Notes: generated from the letters alone by a model not told the origin. Shown: positions 25,612-34,348, numbered from the stretch's first letter. The stretch: DNA of 59,461 bases from an uncultured Clostridia bacterium (GCA_947632035.1 CANRNR010000010.1:1-59461); one strand, 5' to 3'. Translations and numbers: made by a program.

Positions 25612-26139
25612 ATGGAAAAATTTGATGAAAGTAAGTCTGATGATAGAGAATATGTTATGCAAATGGTAAAACAAGATGGAAAATTATTAGATTTAGCAAG
25701 TAGTAATTTGCAAGATGATAAAGAAATTGTATTAGATGCAATTAGACAAAATCCAATATCGTTAGAATTTGCAAGTCAGAGACTTAAAAACGATAAAGAG
25801 GTAGTATTTGAATCAGTATCAAAAGTAGGCTGGACAGCTTGTTATGCAAGTGATAAGTTAAGAGCAGATAAGGATGTTATGCTATCAGGTGCGAAAATAG
25901 ATGGGCAGATTTTATATTTTGCATCAAAAGAGCTTCGTGATGATAAAGATATGGTTTTAACATCAGTACAAAATAAAGGGTTAATATTAAAATATGCAAG
26001 CAAACGTATGAGAAATGATAAAGATGTTGTTCTAGCTGCAATTTCACAAGATAAAAGAGCAAAAGAATATATTGCATCAGATGAATTAAAAAATGATGCA
26101 GATGTTCAAAATATTTTAAATCCACCAGCAGAAAGTTAA
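25612..26139 (+). CDS. DUF4116-type repeat protein
   Basis: This 175-residue protein consists of repeats of about 24 residues with the pattern L-x-x-A-S-x-x-L-x-x-D-K-x-V-V-L-x-A-I (for example FASQRLKNDKEVVFESV and YASKRMRNDKDVVLAAI), matching the DUF4116 pattern. It lacks a signal peptide. The function is unknown; the helical repeats suggest a protein-binding solenoid. AAGAAGGGAAA precedes the ATG. It starts 40 bases after the NrdD-like gene and may share its transcript. Confidence 0.75.
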   Translation: MEKFDESKSDDREYVMQMVKQDGKLLDLASSNLQDDKEIVLDAIRQNPISLEFASQRLKNDKEVVFESVSKVGWTACYASDKLRADKDVMLSGAKIDGQILYFASKELRDDKDMVLTSVQNKGLILKYASKRMRNDKDVVLAAISQDKRAKEYIASDELKNDADVQNILNPPAES

Positions 26140-26233
26140 ATAAAAAAATAGATAATAATATAGCTAAACAAGAAAAATAGACGATAATATAATTAGTAAA
26201 GTATATAAGTGAAGAACAAGGAGCACAAAGATA

Positions 26234-26911
26234 ATGCAATGGGTAAGAGAAAAGCTATTTGAATTACAAGATAAGAAATATCAAAAATTTCAAAGCAGTT
26301 TATGCACAAATGTAGACGATATAATAGGTGTACGAATACCAGAATTGAGAAAATTAGCAAAAGAAATTGTAAAAAAAGATGGATATGAGTATTTAAAAAC
26401 TAATCCGAAATATTACGAAGAAAAAATGCTATATGGCTTTGTAATAGGTTATAGCAATATGAAATTAGAAGAAAGACTAAAATATTTGGATTTATTCGTG
26501 CCAATGATTGATAATTGGGCAGTTTGTGATTGTTGCACATCAACATTTAAATTTGTAGAAAAAAATCTAAAAGAAATATGGGATTACTTACAAAAATATA
26601 TAAATTCCAATAATGAATATGAACTTCGCTTTGCGATTGTTATGCTAATGGATTATTATCTTAAAGAAGAATACATTGATAAAGTATTAAACATTTATAA
26701 TGAAGTTCATCATGAAGGCTATTATGTTAAAATGGCAGTAGCATGGGCTATTTCAACTTGCTATGTTAAATTTCCAGAAAAAACAATGAAACTGTTGAAG
26801 AAAAATAATTTAGACCAATTTACATATAATAAAGCAATACAAAAGATGATAGAATCGTATCGAATTAGTGATAAAGAAAAAGAAGTTTTAAGAAAAATGA
26901 AAATAAAGTAA
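26234..26911 (+). CDS. DNA alkylation repair protein (AlkD-like)
   Basis: The 225-residue all-helical protein matches the AlkD/AlkC HEAT-like family (GVRIPELRKLAKEIVKKDG; MLYGFVIGY; PMIDNWAVCDCCTS; ELRFAIVMLMDYYL; GYYVKMAVAWAISTCYVKFP). Members act as DNA glycosylases on alkylated bases or as DNA-binding proteins. The Trp and Asp of DNWAVCD correspond to conserved active-site positions of the family. The ribosome site is ACAAGGAG. The last codons take part in a short direct repeat that continues into the spacer. Confidence 0.85.
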   Translation: MQWVREKLFELQDKKYQKFQSSLCTNVDDIIGVRIPELRKLAKEIVKKDGYEYLKTNPKYYEEKMLYGFVIGYSNMKLEERLKYLDLFVPMIDNWAVCDCCTSTFKFVEKNLKEIWDYLQKYINSNNEYELRFAIVMLMDYYLKEEYIDKVLNIYNEVHHEGYYVKMAVAWAISTCYVKFPEKTMKLLKKNNLDQFTYNKAIQKMIESYRISDKEKEVLRKMKIK

Positions 26912-26995
26912 CAGCTATAAATAAATTTTATATTTTTAAAAATAAAGTAACAACTATAAATAAATTTATATGTTTTATAAAAATAAAGTATAAAA
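26899..26995 (+). repeat. Imperfect direct repeat after alkD-like gene
   Basis: AAAATAAAGTAACA followed by (A/G)CTATAAATAAATTT occurs twice, and a third AAAATAAAGTA follows. The first copy includes the end of the coding sequence. This looks like slippage duplication. Confidence 0.7.
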
Positions 26996-27032
26996 AATAA
27001 GAAATATCAAACACTAAGTAATGGTGATAGAA

Positions 27033-27278
27033 ATGAAAATATCTTGGATTAAGTATGAAAAAGATAAAAAAAGTTTTCGTCTGCCACAAGCTTTAGGGTT
27101 TGATGTTTTTTTATTAGATGATTTAGAAAAAACAGATGAGACAGTAAAAACCTTAGTTAGAAATGATTATGATACAATAATACTTTCAAATGAAGTAGCG
27201 GGTTTTTCAGAAGATATTATAAGAAAATATAAAAACGATAAAAATGTAAGAATTGTCATTTCTTTTAGCAGAGAATAA
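27033..27278 (+). CDS. Small protein of unknown function next to yyaC
   Basis: The 81-residue product (MKISWIKYEKDKKSFRLPQA...) has alternating strands and helices (GFDVFLLDDLEKT, DYDTIILSNEVAGFSEDII, NVRIVISFSRE). That faintly resembles the small V-type ATPase F-subunit fold, but no ATPase genes are nearby. GGTGAT lies five bases before the ATG at 27033; the earlier ATG at 27021 overlaps that site. It is 42 bases before yyaC and probably co-expressed with it, which hints at a sporulation link. Confidence 0.55.
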   Translation: MKISWIKYEKDKKSFRLPQALGFDVFLLDDLEKTDETVKTLVRNDYDTIILSNEVAGFSEDIIRKYKNDKNVRIVISFSRE

Positions 27279-27320
27279 TATAGTTTAAATAAGAGACTAT
27301 GATTTAATAGGGGAAATGGC

Positions 27321-27767
27321 ATGGAACAATATATATTTGTTTGTATAGGTACAAATAAAGTAATATCAGATTCTTTTGGACCAAGAGTAGGAGAAAAGTT
27401 AAAAGATAGTTTTAAAGATATATCTAATATTAAAGTGTTTGGAACTATGAAAGAACCAATTCACTTTAAAAACGCAAAGAAAGTTTTAATGCAACTTGAA
27501 AATGATGAAAAGCTTAAAATAGATGAATATAGCAAGACTATTTTAATAGATTCAGCAATTGATAAAGATATAAAAATAGGAACAACTTATGTAAGTCATG
27601 GTGGGACAGAAATAGGAAAGGCATATGGAAAAAGTTTTTATTTTCCGGCGTATTTAAGCATAAAAACTGTAGTATCAAACAAACAGAAGATGCTAAATAT
27701 AAATCAAGTAGATTTACTAGCACAAAATGTAGCAAATAAAATAGCAAAGGTAATATATGAATGGTAA
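27321..27767 (+). CDS. yyaC: Sporulation protein YyaC-like (DUF1256)
   Basis: The 148-residue protein matches the DUF1256/YyaC family, related in fold to hydrogenase-maturation and spore germination proteases. It shows VCIGTNKVISDSFGPRVGEKL, FGTMKEPIHFKNA, ILIDSAIDKDIKIGT and FPAYLSIK. Its role in sporulation is known mainly from expression; a peptidase function is suspected. The conserved Asp of SDSFGP is present. GGGGAAAT precedes the ATG. Confidence 0.85.
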   Translation: MEQYIFVCIGTNKVISDSFGPRVGEKLKDSFKDISNIKVFGTMKEPIHFKNAKKVLMQLENDEKLKIDEYSKTILIDSAIDKDIKIGTTYVSHGGTEIGKAYGKSFYFPAYLSIKTVVSNKQKMLNINQVDLLAQNVANKIAKVIYEW

Positions 27768-27975
27768 GCTTTACTATAAGGCAAAAGAGTATAAGTTGCA
27801 AATAAAATAAAAATACCTAATATATATTTATAAATAATTTAAATAAATATAAAAGATGTAAATTTCCAATTACTTGTATAAAAAAATAAAAAATGGAAAA
27901 AATTTTATTAATAATAAAAAACTAAATTTGCTACTTGCAAAAATAGATTTTTATATTAAAAAATGGAGGTACAAA

Positions 27976-28347
27976 ATGGATACAAGTAATTTAAAAAATA
28001 TTGTGGTACTAAGGGATTTACCATCTAATTTAGTAGAAGAAGCCATTGTTGTATTAAAACAAAATAAGAAAAATTCAAAATTAGAATTTGCTGATATAGA
28101 TAAGAAGAAAAATAAAGTAGGAAGTTCAAATAAAAACTCAAATGCAAAGACTGAAAATTCAAAAGACTATATTGTTAAAGAAGCTCAATTATTAATAGCT
28201 GAATATGTTTTAAAAACAGAAAAGAAAAATCAGAAAGATAATCAATCATTGTTAAACCTAAAAAAGAAATATAGAAATGCTAAGGCATTGAATTATATTT
28301 TAGGAGTTAGTGTTGTGTTTGTTGCAGTTATGAGTTTTATTGTTTAA
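27976..28347 (+). CDS. Small hypothetical tail-anchored protein
   Basis: The 123-residue protein starts MDTSNLKNIVVLRDLPSNLVEEAIVVLK, continues with a Lys/Asn-rich linker and a coiled-coil-prone stretch, and ends in one hydrophobic segment (YILGVSVVFVAVMSFIV) at the extreme C-terminus. It would therefore be anchored by its tail. GGAGGT lies six bases before this ATG. An earlier ATG (27874) has no ribosome site. It precedes the SpoIVFA/FB-like pair. I do not recognise the family. Confidence 0.65.
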   Translation: MDTSNLKNIVVLRDLPSNLVEEAIVVLKQNKKNSKLEFADIDKKKNKVGSSNKNSNAKTENSKDYIVKEAQLLIAEYVLKTEKKNQKDNQSLLNLKKKYRNAKALNYILGVSVVFVAVMSFIV

Positions 28348-28385
28348 TATAGACTAAGAAATATTTTTAATATTTAATCATAAAG

Positions 28386-28440
28386 CACCTCTTTTAGACA
28401 TATAAATGTAAAAAGTCTACAAAGGAAGAGGTGTATTTTT
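28386..28440 (+). terminator. Hairpin covering the ribosome site of the M23 gene
   Basis: CACCTCTT (28386-28393) pairs with AAGAGGTG (28426-28433), with inner TAGAC/GTCTA pairing, followed by TATTTTT. The 3' arm is also the ribosome binding site for the GTG at 28441, so the hairpin can end transcription and also mask initiation. Confidence 0.7.
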
Positions 28441-29559
28441 GTGGAAAAAACCATGTCTCCAGAAGAAAGAATAAGAAGGGCAGAAGAAATTTATTACAGC
28501 AGAAGATTAAGAAGTGGGAATGTACGAATGTCAAGTTCGCAAGTAACAGAAGGAACAGAAAAAAGGCAATATTCGTTGTATAGAAAGATGGCTATACAAA
28601 TATTAATATGCATACTTATTTATTTGGTTTTCTCATTAATAAAAGATGCAAATTATTTTTTTGCAGAAAGTGTAATAGATAAAACAAAGGAAATATTAAG
28701 TACTGATATAAACTTTGAAGTTATTTCTAGCAATATAGGTGATTTTTTTAAGAATAATCAAGAAAAATTTAATTTCTTAGGAGGATGGTTTGACAATTCT
28801 TCTGAGGAAAATAACATAGATAATCAATCTGATGGAAATGATATTAACAATCAATCCGAAGAGAATATAAATAATCAAAGTGAAAATCAAGTAAATACAA
28901 ATGATGATAATTCAAATAGTGATAACAATATAGAAGAAAATAATAGTGAGCAATTAAATAGTTCAAATTCAGAAGATAACCAAAATTTAGAATATAATCA
29001 AAACACCCAAAGTGCTCAAAATGAACAAAGTAGTAAAACGGACAATTCTACAAGTAGTAATCAAGCGGTAGGAATAGGTGGAGGAAGTGATGAGGATGAA
29101 GCAGTACAAGTAGCAAGTCAAGCTTCAAGTGAAAAAACTCAAATGGAAAAAGATGCAGAATATATAAAAGCAAACTATAAAATGCAAATACCAGTATCAG
29201 GAAAAATTACATCTGGATATGGTAAAAGAGAGCCAACAGAAATAGTATCTGAAAATCATCAAGGAATTGATATAGGAGTGGTGGAAGGTACAACAGTAGT
29301 TTCAGCTATGGATGGAAAAGTAAGTTTAGTTTCAAGTGAGGGGAGTTATGGCATCCATGTGAAAATTGTAAAAGATGATATAACTACAGTATATGCACAT
29401 TGTAGCAAAATTTTAGTAAAGGAAGGGCAAACTGTAAAGAAAGGACAAAAAATTGCACTCTCAGGGAATACTGGAAATACAACTGGTCCACATCTACATT
29501 TTGAAATTCAAAGAAGCGGAAGAACAATTAATCCAGAGCTAATATTAAAGTGGAGCTAA
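28441..29559 (+). CDS. M23-domain membrane protein, SpoIVFA-like
   Basis: A cytoplasmic N-terminus with charged residues is followed by one membrane segment (about 48-66), a long Asn/Ser/Glu-rich linker (about 115-235) and a C-terminal M23/LytM domain (about 250-370). The domain keeps zinc and catalytic residues (HQGIDIG; HCSKILVKEGQ; GPHLHFEIQ), so it could cut peptidoglycan. Since an M50 protease of SpoIVFB type follows, it is probably SpoIVFA, which anchors and restrains that protease in the outer forespore membrane. GTG with AAGAGGTG seven bases upstream was chosen; the next ATG (28453) has no ribosome site. Confidence 0.75.
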   Translation: MEKTMSPEERIRRAEEIYYSRRLRSGNVRMSSSQVTEGTEKRQYSLYRKMAIQILICILIYLVFSLIKDANYFFAESVIDKTKEILSTDINFEVISSNIGDFFKNNQEKFNFLGGWFDNSSEENNIDNQSDGNDINNQSEENINNQSENQVNTNDDNSNSDNNIEENNSEQLNSSNSEDNQNLEYNQNTQSAQNEQSSKTDNSTSSNQAVGIGGGSDEDEAVQVASQASSEKTQMEKDAEYIKANYKMQIPVSGKITSGYGKREPTEIVSENHQGIDIGVVEGTTVVSAMDGKVSLVSSEGSYGIHVKIVKDDITTVYAHCSKILVKEGQTVKKGQKIALSGNTGNTTGPHLHFEIQRSGRTINPELILKWS

Positions 29560-29675
29560 AATTAGGAATACTAAAGAAAAATCATATAAAAATAATAATT
29601 AGATATTAACTTAGCAATGTGACTAATGAAAAATCAATACAAGAAAATAATAAACCTAAGAAAAGGGGAAGGTAA

Positions 29676-30356
29676 ATGAGTATAAAAGTAGATTTAAAGA
29701 TATTTTTATTTATGATTATCTTTTACTTTACTAAACAAATTGAAATATATGTTGCTTTAATGATATTTGCATTAATACATGAAATGGCTCATTTAATTTG
29801 TGGACTAGCATTAAAATTTAAGCCTACTAGTATAAAAATAAATCCATGCGGATTTCAAATTAGTTTTTTAATTTCTGCAAGTGAATACAATGCCAATGGT
29901 AAAGTTAAACTATCAATAAAAAAAATTATAATTGCACTTGCTGGTCCAATTACAAATCTAATAATTGCATTTATAGCTATAATTATTCCAAAGTTTAATA
30001 TAGATACAGTAATATATGCAAATATACTACTTGCAATTTTTAATTTACTTCCAATATATCCTTTAGATGGTGGAAGAATTTTGCAAGAAGCTATTAAGAT
30101 AAAAAGAGGAAAACAAAAATCATATGAAATAACAAATTTAGTATCTAGAATAACAGTAATTATACTTACAATTATTTCAAGCATTACAATTTTATACATA
30201 CATAATATTGCCATAGTTATTATTTTAGCTTACTTGTGGTATCTGGTAATTCAAAACGAAAGATATTATAGGATAAAAAAGAACATTTATGAGCAAGTAG
30301 AAAAATTAATAAAGAAAGACAACTGTGATGATAGTTATTATTCTAATAAGATATAA
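29676..30356 (+). CDS. M50 site-2 protease, SpoIVFB-like
   Basis: The 226-residue membrane protein has the zinc motif HEMAH (residues 36-40) in a hydrophobic helix and the second ligand region PIYPLDGGRILQ (about 126-137), as in intramembrane metalloproteases. In sporulation SpoIVFB cleaves pro-sigma-K. The partner-like M23 protein directly upstream supports this identity. The site is AAAAGGGGAAGG before the ATG. No sigK is in the window. An unrelated M50 function cannot be excluded. Confidence 0.78.
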   Translation: MSIKVDLKIFLFMIIFYFTKQIEIYVALMIFALIHEMAHLICGLALKFKPTSIKINPCGFQISFLISASEYNANGKVKLSIKKIIIALAGPITNLIIAFIAIIIPKFNIDTVIYANILLAIFNLLPIYPLDGGRILQEAIKIKRGKQKSYEITNLVSRITVIILTIISSITILYIHNIAIVIILAYLWYLVIQNERYYRIKKNIYEQVEKLIKKDNCDDSYYSNKI

Positions 30357-30426
30357 TACTGTAAAATATTTGAATATTGTATAATTAATTGCAAATTGTA
30401 TACTGTAAAATATTGCAATTTATGTA

Positions 30427-30455
30427 TTGCACAATGGAAAAAAATGTGGTAAAAT
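30427..30455 (+). promoter_or_regulatory. Promoter of rpsF-ssb-rpsR
   Basis: TTGCAC (30427-30432), 17 bases, TAAAAT (30450-30455). AATTGCAA/TTGCAATT arms (30387-30394 and 30413-30420) lie just upstream and could be an operator or chance AT symmetry. Confidence 0.6.
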
Positions 30456-30533
30456 ATATAACGTTAAAAAGGGAAATAATTCCTTACTTGCAAAAATATT
30501 TGCAGGTTGTAATCCACAAGGAGGTGAAAAATA

Positions 30534-30815
30534 ATGAACAAATACGAAAGTGTTGTCATTATTGATCCATCTGTAGAAGAAGAGAAAGTAAAAGAACTAT
30601 CTCAAAGATTTACAGATTTAATCAATCATGACGGAACAGTAGAAAAAGTTGAAGAACTTGGCAAAAAGAAACTAGCTTATGAAGTTAAGAAAAACAAAGA
30701 GGGCTACTATGTAGTAATAAACTTCGAAGCAAATCCAAGTTTAATTGCAGAATTAGAAAGAAATTACAGAATCATTGATGAAGTAATTAAATTCATTACT
30801 GTAAAAGCAGAGTAG
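30534..30815 (+). CDS. rpsF: 30S ribosomal protein S6
   Basis: S6 is a small-subunit protein that pairs with S18. The start NKYESVVIIDPSVEEEKVKEL and KLAYEVKKNKEGYYVVINFEA are diagnostic, and 93 residues is typical. AGGAGGTG is upstream. It opens the conserved rpsF-ssb-rpsR operon. Confidence 0.96.
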   Translation: MNKYESVVIIDPSVEEEKVKELSQRFTDLINHDGTVEKVEELGKKKLAYEVKKNKEGYYVVINFEANPSLIAELERNYRIIDEVIKFITVKAE

Positions 30816-30878
30816 AATTACCTGAAAAATAAAAGACAAAATAAGGGCTTTTAAATATAGAAAGGTAAGGTATAAAAA

Positions 30879-31307
30879 ATGAATAAAGTAATTTTAATGG
30901 GTCGTTTAACTAGAGATCCTGAGGTTAGGTATACTCAAACAAATAATACCTTAGTTGCTTCTTTTAGTTTAGCAGTAAATCGTAGATTTGTTAGACAAGG
31001 AGAAGAAAGACAAGCAGACTTCGTAAACATAGTTGCATGGAGCAAGCTTGGAGAATTTTGTAGTAAATATTTTAAAAAAGGTCAACAAGTAAGTGTAGTT
31101 GGAAGACTACAAACAAGAAACTGGGATGATGACCAAGGTCAAAAACATTATATTACAGAAGTTGTAGCTGAAGAAGCTTATTTTGCAGATAGTAAGAAAG
31201 ATGGAGAAGCAGGTGGAACAAACTTTGATGCAACATTTGGTACAATGCCTACTTCAAATAGCGGTTCAGACTTTGAAATATCATCAGGAGATGACCTACC
31301 ATTTTAA
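30879..31307 (+). CDS. ssb: Single-stranded DNA-binding protein
   Basis: The OB-fold begins MNKVILMGRLTRDPEVRYTQ and continues with FVNIVAWSKLGEFCSKYFKKG. The tail is short and ends in DDLPF, the acidic tip that recruits replication and repair proteins. At 142 residues it is a standard SSB that coats single-stranded DNA. GAAAGGTAAGG precedes the ATG. The operon position between rpsF and rpsR is the usual one. A second, divergent SSB-type gene is at 53283. Confidence 0.96.
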   Translation: MNKVILMGRLTRDPEVRYTQTNNTLVASFSLAVNRRFVRQGEERQADFVNIVAWSKLGEFCSKYFKKGQQVSVVGRLQTRNWDDDQGQKHYITEVVAEEAYFADSKKDGEAGGTNFDATFGTMPTSNSGSDFEISSGDDLPF

Positions 31308-31365
31308 GTTTAATTAGCGTAATACTAACAGATACAAATTAAAAAGAATAGGGGGTAAATATAAA

Positions 31366-31650
31366 ATGGCAGACAAGAAAAATACTAGAAGAAATAATAG
31401 TAATAGAAACAATGATGAAGATTATAATCCAAGATTTAGAAAAACAAGAAAAAAAGTATGCCCATTATGTGCAGATAAAAATTTAAAATTAGATTATAAA
31501 AATGCAGAGCAATTAAAGAAATATATAAATGAAAAAGGAAAAATACTTCCAAGAAGAGCAACAGGTGCTTGTGCAATTCATCAAAGAGATATTACATTAG
31601 CTGTTAAAAGAGCTAGACAAATCGCTGTGTTACCATACACACAAGAATAA
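31366..31650 (+). CDS. rpsR: 30S ribosomal protein S18
   Basis: S18 binds next to S6 in the platform of the small subunit. The core ([20 protein letters not shown], then [20 protein letters not shown]) is present. The first 30 residues are a basic, Asn-rich extension, modest for the family. It has 94 residues. AGGGGGT lies upstream, and a terminator follows directly. Confidence 0.96.
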   Translation: MADKKNTRRNNSNRNNDEDYNPRFRKTRKKVCPLCADKNLKLDYKNAEQLKKYINEKGKILPRRATGACAIHQRDITLAVKRARQIAVLPYTQE

Positions 31651-31660
31651 TATAAATAAA

Positions 31661-31697
31661 AAACACCTCTTAAACATTATGTTTAAGAGGTGTTTTT
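31661..31697. terminator. Terminator between rpsR and LRR gene
   Basis: AAACACCTCTTAAAC pairs with GTTTAAGAGGTGTTT and runs into T on the plus strand. An A-run on the other side lets it also serve the converging LRR gene. Confidence 0.85.
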
Positions 31698-31746
31698 ATG
31701 TGTTTATTTAGTGTTTATTTATTAAAATATTTTTAGTATTTTTTAA

Positions 31747-33309
31747 TTAAATATTTTTTAAATCTCTGTATTTAAAGTAAGCAAATACTCCACTACCAAT
31801 TAGTACTATTAATGCGAATATAATTCCTGCTTCAACACCTGTTTGTGGTAATTTTCCATCATATACAGAGTTATCATCTGAAGTGTTTTCACTTGCTGTA
31901 TTTCCTCCAGCTGTGTTTCCTCCAGCTGTATTTCCACCAGCTGTTGAACCTCCTCCTACATCATTACCACCTGCAGTATTTCCACCTGCTGTATTACCTC
32001 CAGTTGAAGGTGGATTGTTAGAACCGGTCACAGTTCCGTTTGCATATAAAGTTAAATGAGTTTGAATGTCGGTTACTTGCAAAGTAGGACAAGTTAAAGT
32101 GGCATTATTTCCAGTTTCATCTGTTATATTTCCACCTGCTAAACTTACTGTAGCCATTGTACCTACATCTGATGACTTAATAGTATATTCGTATACTATA
32201 GTAGATCCACTAATTGTTCCATCTTTTAATTCAATATTATTTCCATTTCCAAATTTTATAGTTAAGGTTGGTACTTCAGTTCCTTTAATTGCTTCACTAA
32301 AGCAAACATGTAATACTAAATTTGCATTTGCTGGAACTATATAAGCATTTTGTGAAATATCCAAATTACCATACATATCACTTCCGTCTACATATATTCT
32401 AGAAACAGTTGGTGCTGTAATATCTTTTGAAGTATCTTCTTTATCCCAATTTTCAATGTAGTCAAATTTAAAACCATTTGCTTCTGCAAATTCTTTAGAA
32501 GTCATTTCATCATGCCCATATATAGTAAGCTTTTTGCAACCATAAAAAGCATCAGATCCTATAGAAGCAACAGAATCAGGAATTAAAACTTTTTCTAAAT
32601 TTGAACAACCATCAAAAGGTGCATACATTGAATATTCACCATAAATAGTAGTTACTGTATCTGGAATAATAAGACTTTTAAGTTTAGCGCAATTTTGGAA
32701 TACTCCTCTACCTATTTGAGTTATTTTGTTAGAAAGTGTTATATTTTGTAAATTAGAGCAATTTTGAAAAACACGTAGGCCAAAAGTTATTACACTATTA
32801 GGCATTGTTACACTTCTCAACCCAGAACAACCGGCAAATGCATCATTTCCAATTGAAGTAAGAACTTCAGTATTAGAAAAATCAACAGAAGTTAAACCAG
32901 AGCAACCTTCAAATGCATCATCTCCAATTGAAGTAACAGTATTAGGTATTGTAATTGATTTTAAACCTGTGCAGTTTCTGAAAGCATAATCTCCTATTTT
33001 TGTAATTGTTTCAGGAATAGTAACGCTTGTTAAACCTGCACAGTCTTTAAAAGCACCAGTATCATAGCTACCAGCTAAAGATACTACAGTTTTCTCCTCT
33101 ATAGTAGATGGTATAGTAACTGAACCAGTTACAGTCTTTGTTTTACACCTTAAGTTTATTACATTTTCACTTCCGTCTAATGAATAGCCCCATTCAATAT
33201 TTTGATCTTCATCTGTATATGTTTGCTCAGCTGCATTTGAAATGGTTGGCATCAAAAATAATAAAATAACTACAAACATTATTGCTATGAAATATTTTGT
33301 TGTTTTCAT
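31747..33309 (-). CDS. BspA-type leucine-rich-repeat surface protein with LPQTG anchor
   Basis: A signal peptide (about residues 1-27) precedes about seven LRR_5/BspA repeats of 23 residues (ITKIGDYAFRNCTGLKSITI pattern, about 80-280). An Ig-like/SbsA-type beta-domain follows (about 300-425), then a TAGGN-repeat linker and a full sorting signal: LPQTG, hydrophobic segment (IIFALIVLIGSGVFAYF) and basic tail. It should be joined to the wall by a housekeeping sortase. AAAAGGAGG precedes the ATG. Its complete signal contrasts with the shortened LPRTGF end of the adhesin at 12129. Such proteins often mediate host or surface binding. Confidence 0.88.
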   Translation of the reverse strand: MKTTKYFIAIMFVVILLFLMPTISNAAEQTYTDEDQNIEWGYSLDGSENVINLRCKTKTVTGSVTIPSTIEEKTVVSLAGSYDTGAFKDCAGLTSVTIPETITKIGDYAFRNCTGLKSITIPNTVTSIGDDAFEGCSGLTSVDFSNTEVLTSIGNDAFAGCSGLRSVTMPNSVITFGLRVFQNCSNLQNITLSNKITQIGRGVFQNCAKLKSLIIPDTVTTIYGEYSMYAPFDGCSNLEKVLIPDSVASIGSDAFYGCKKLTIYGHDEMTSKEFAEANGFKFDYIENWDKEDTSKDITAPTVSRIYVDGSDMYGNLDISQNAYIVPANANLVLHVCFSEAIKGTEVPTLTIKFGNGNNIELKDGTISGSTIVYEYTIKSSDVGTMATVSLAGGNITDETGNNATLTCPTLQVTDIQTHLTLYANGTVTGSNNPPSTGGNTAGGNTAGGNDVGGGSTAGGNTAGGNTAGGNTASENTSDDNSVYDGKLPQTGVEAGIIFALIVLIGSGVFAYFKYRDLKNI

Positions 33310-33523
33310 TTTTTTCCTCCTTTTATTTTTTCATAAGTTATTAAAATATTATCTTATAATAATTACTTATATTTATATATCACTAATAGCATAAAAAGTA
33401 AATAAATAAGACAAAATATACTTAAATGTAACAAAATTGTAACAAAACTGTAATATTACTTACGGATATACGGATTAGAATAAAAATTAAGTGAAAAATT
33501 TTTAGAGACATTATTAAATAATC

Positions 33524-33552
33524 TTGACATATAGTATCAAATATGATACTAT
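33524..33552 (+). promoter_or_regulatory. hicAB promoter with palindromic operator
   Basis: TTGACA (33524-33529), 17 bases, TACTAT (33547-33552). ATAGTATCA and TGATACTAT form a perfect 9-base inverted repeat (33531-33552, four-base centre) filling the spacer and -10. HicB antitoxins repress their own promoters, so this is probably the HicB operator. Confidence 0.75.
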
Positions 33553-33617
33553 ATACTTAGCCTTTGGGGAGGCTAATATTTTATCAAATATAAACATTTT
33601 CCAAAGGGAGGAATATT

Positions 33618-33846
33618 ATGTCAGACATAGACAAAATAATACTGAAGATGAAACAGCAGCCAAATGGAATAAGGTTTCAAGAATTGGCAAAAGTTTTAGA
33701 GTACAACGGATATAAAATGAAACCAAAGAAGCGGAACATCTCATAGGAATTTTATTAATAAAAAAGGAGATGTAATTACAATTAAAGAAGATAACCCATT
33801 GAAGGCTGTATATATTAAAGATGTACTTAGAAGAATAGGAGAATAG
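33618..33846 (+). CDS. hicA: HicA toxin, read through a +1 shift at CGG
   Basis: HicA is a small mRNA-cleaving toxin. From the ATG at 33618 (GGGAGG upstream) the frame reads MSDIDKIILKMKQQ...GYKMKPKK, then in-frame CGG at 33732-33734, then a stop four codons on. Skipping the C gives GGA and continues GTSHRNFINKKGD...AVYIKDVLRRIGE to the TAG at 33844, the complete HicA dsRBD-like fold including the catalytic His of GTSH. The complete product would be about 75 residues. The same C-before-GGN lesion occurs in yabG, a TSUP gene and murI. It is therefore annotated as a shifted gene rather than a pseudogene; a true pseudogene remains possible. Confidence 0.75.
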
Positions 33847-33891
33847 AAATCCTATTCTTTGAGTACACTTATAAAGAAGGAGGAAGCTTGT

Positions 33892-34239
33892 ATGAAAAAT
33901 GTTCAATATTATATGAATTTACCATATAATTACATTGTGCAACCTATCACAGATGAAAGTGGTTCTTATTTTTATGCGCACATTTTAGAACTAGATGGTT
34001 GTCAAAGTACAGGAGAAACATTTGAAGAAGCATATGAAAATTTAAGAGAAGCCATGAAAGGATGGATTGAAACTAAACTAGAAAATGGTTTTCAAATACC
34101 ATTACCAGTTGGATACGATAATTTTAGTGGTAAATTTATAGTTAGAATACCAAAATCTTTACATTATAAACTATCAGTAGAAGCAGAGCAAGAAGGTGTA
34201 TCATTAAATCAATATGCATTATATAAATTAAGTAATTAA
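33892..34239 (+). CDS. hicB: HicB antitoxin
   Basis: The 115-residue protein has the HicB partial RNase-H-like fold (YIVQPITDESGSYFYAHILE, DGCQSTGETFEEAYENLREA) and a C-terminal ribbon-helix-helix-like part (SGKFIVRIPKSLHYKLSVEA). It neutralises HicA and represses the operon. AGAAGGAGG precedes this ATG; an in-frame ATG-like start at 33859 is too far upstream. It lies 45 bases after hicA and keeps an intact frame. Confidence 0.9.
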   Translation: MKNVQYYMNLPYNYIVQPITDESGSYFYAHILELDGCQSTGETFEEAYENLREAMKGWIETKLENGFQIPLPVGYDNFSGKFIVRIPKSLHYKLSVEAEQEGVSLNQYALYKLSN

Positions 34240-34251
34240 TATTTTTTAGAT

Positions 34252-34283
34252 AAGAACCTATTTAATAAAATAGGTTCTTATTT
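34252..34283 (+). terminator. Terminator after hicB
   Basis: AAGAACCTATTT pairs with AAATAGGTTCTT around a short loop, then ATTT. Confidence 0.75.
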
Positions 34284-34319
34284 AGCTTAAATTAACTTAA
34301 TACAGAAATATTTTACATA

Positions 34320-34348
34320 TTGAAAAAAGCCAATTATTATGTTATTAT
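34320..34348 (+). promoter_or_regulatory. Promoter of the metal ABC operon
   Basis: TTGAAA (34320-34325), 17 bases, TATTAT (34343-34348). No clear Zur palindrome was seen. Confidence 0.5.
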
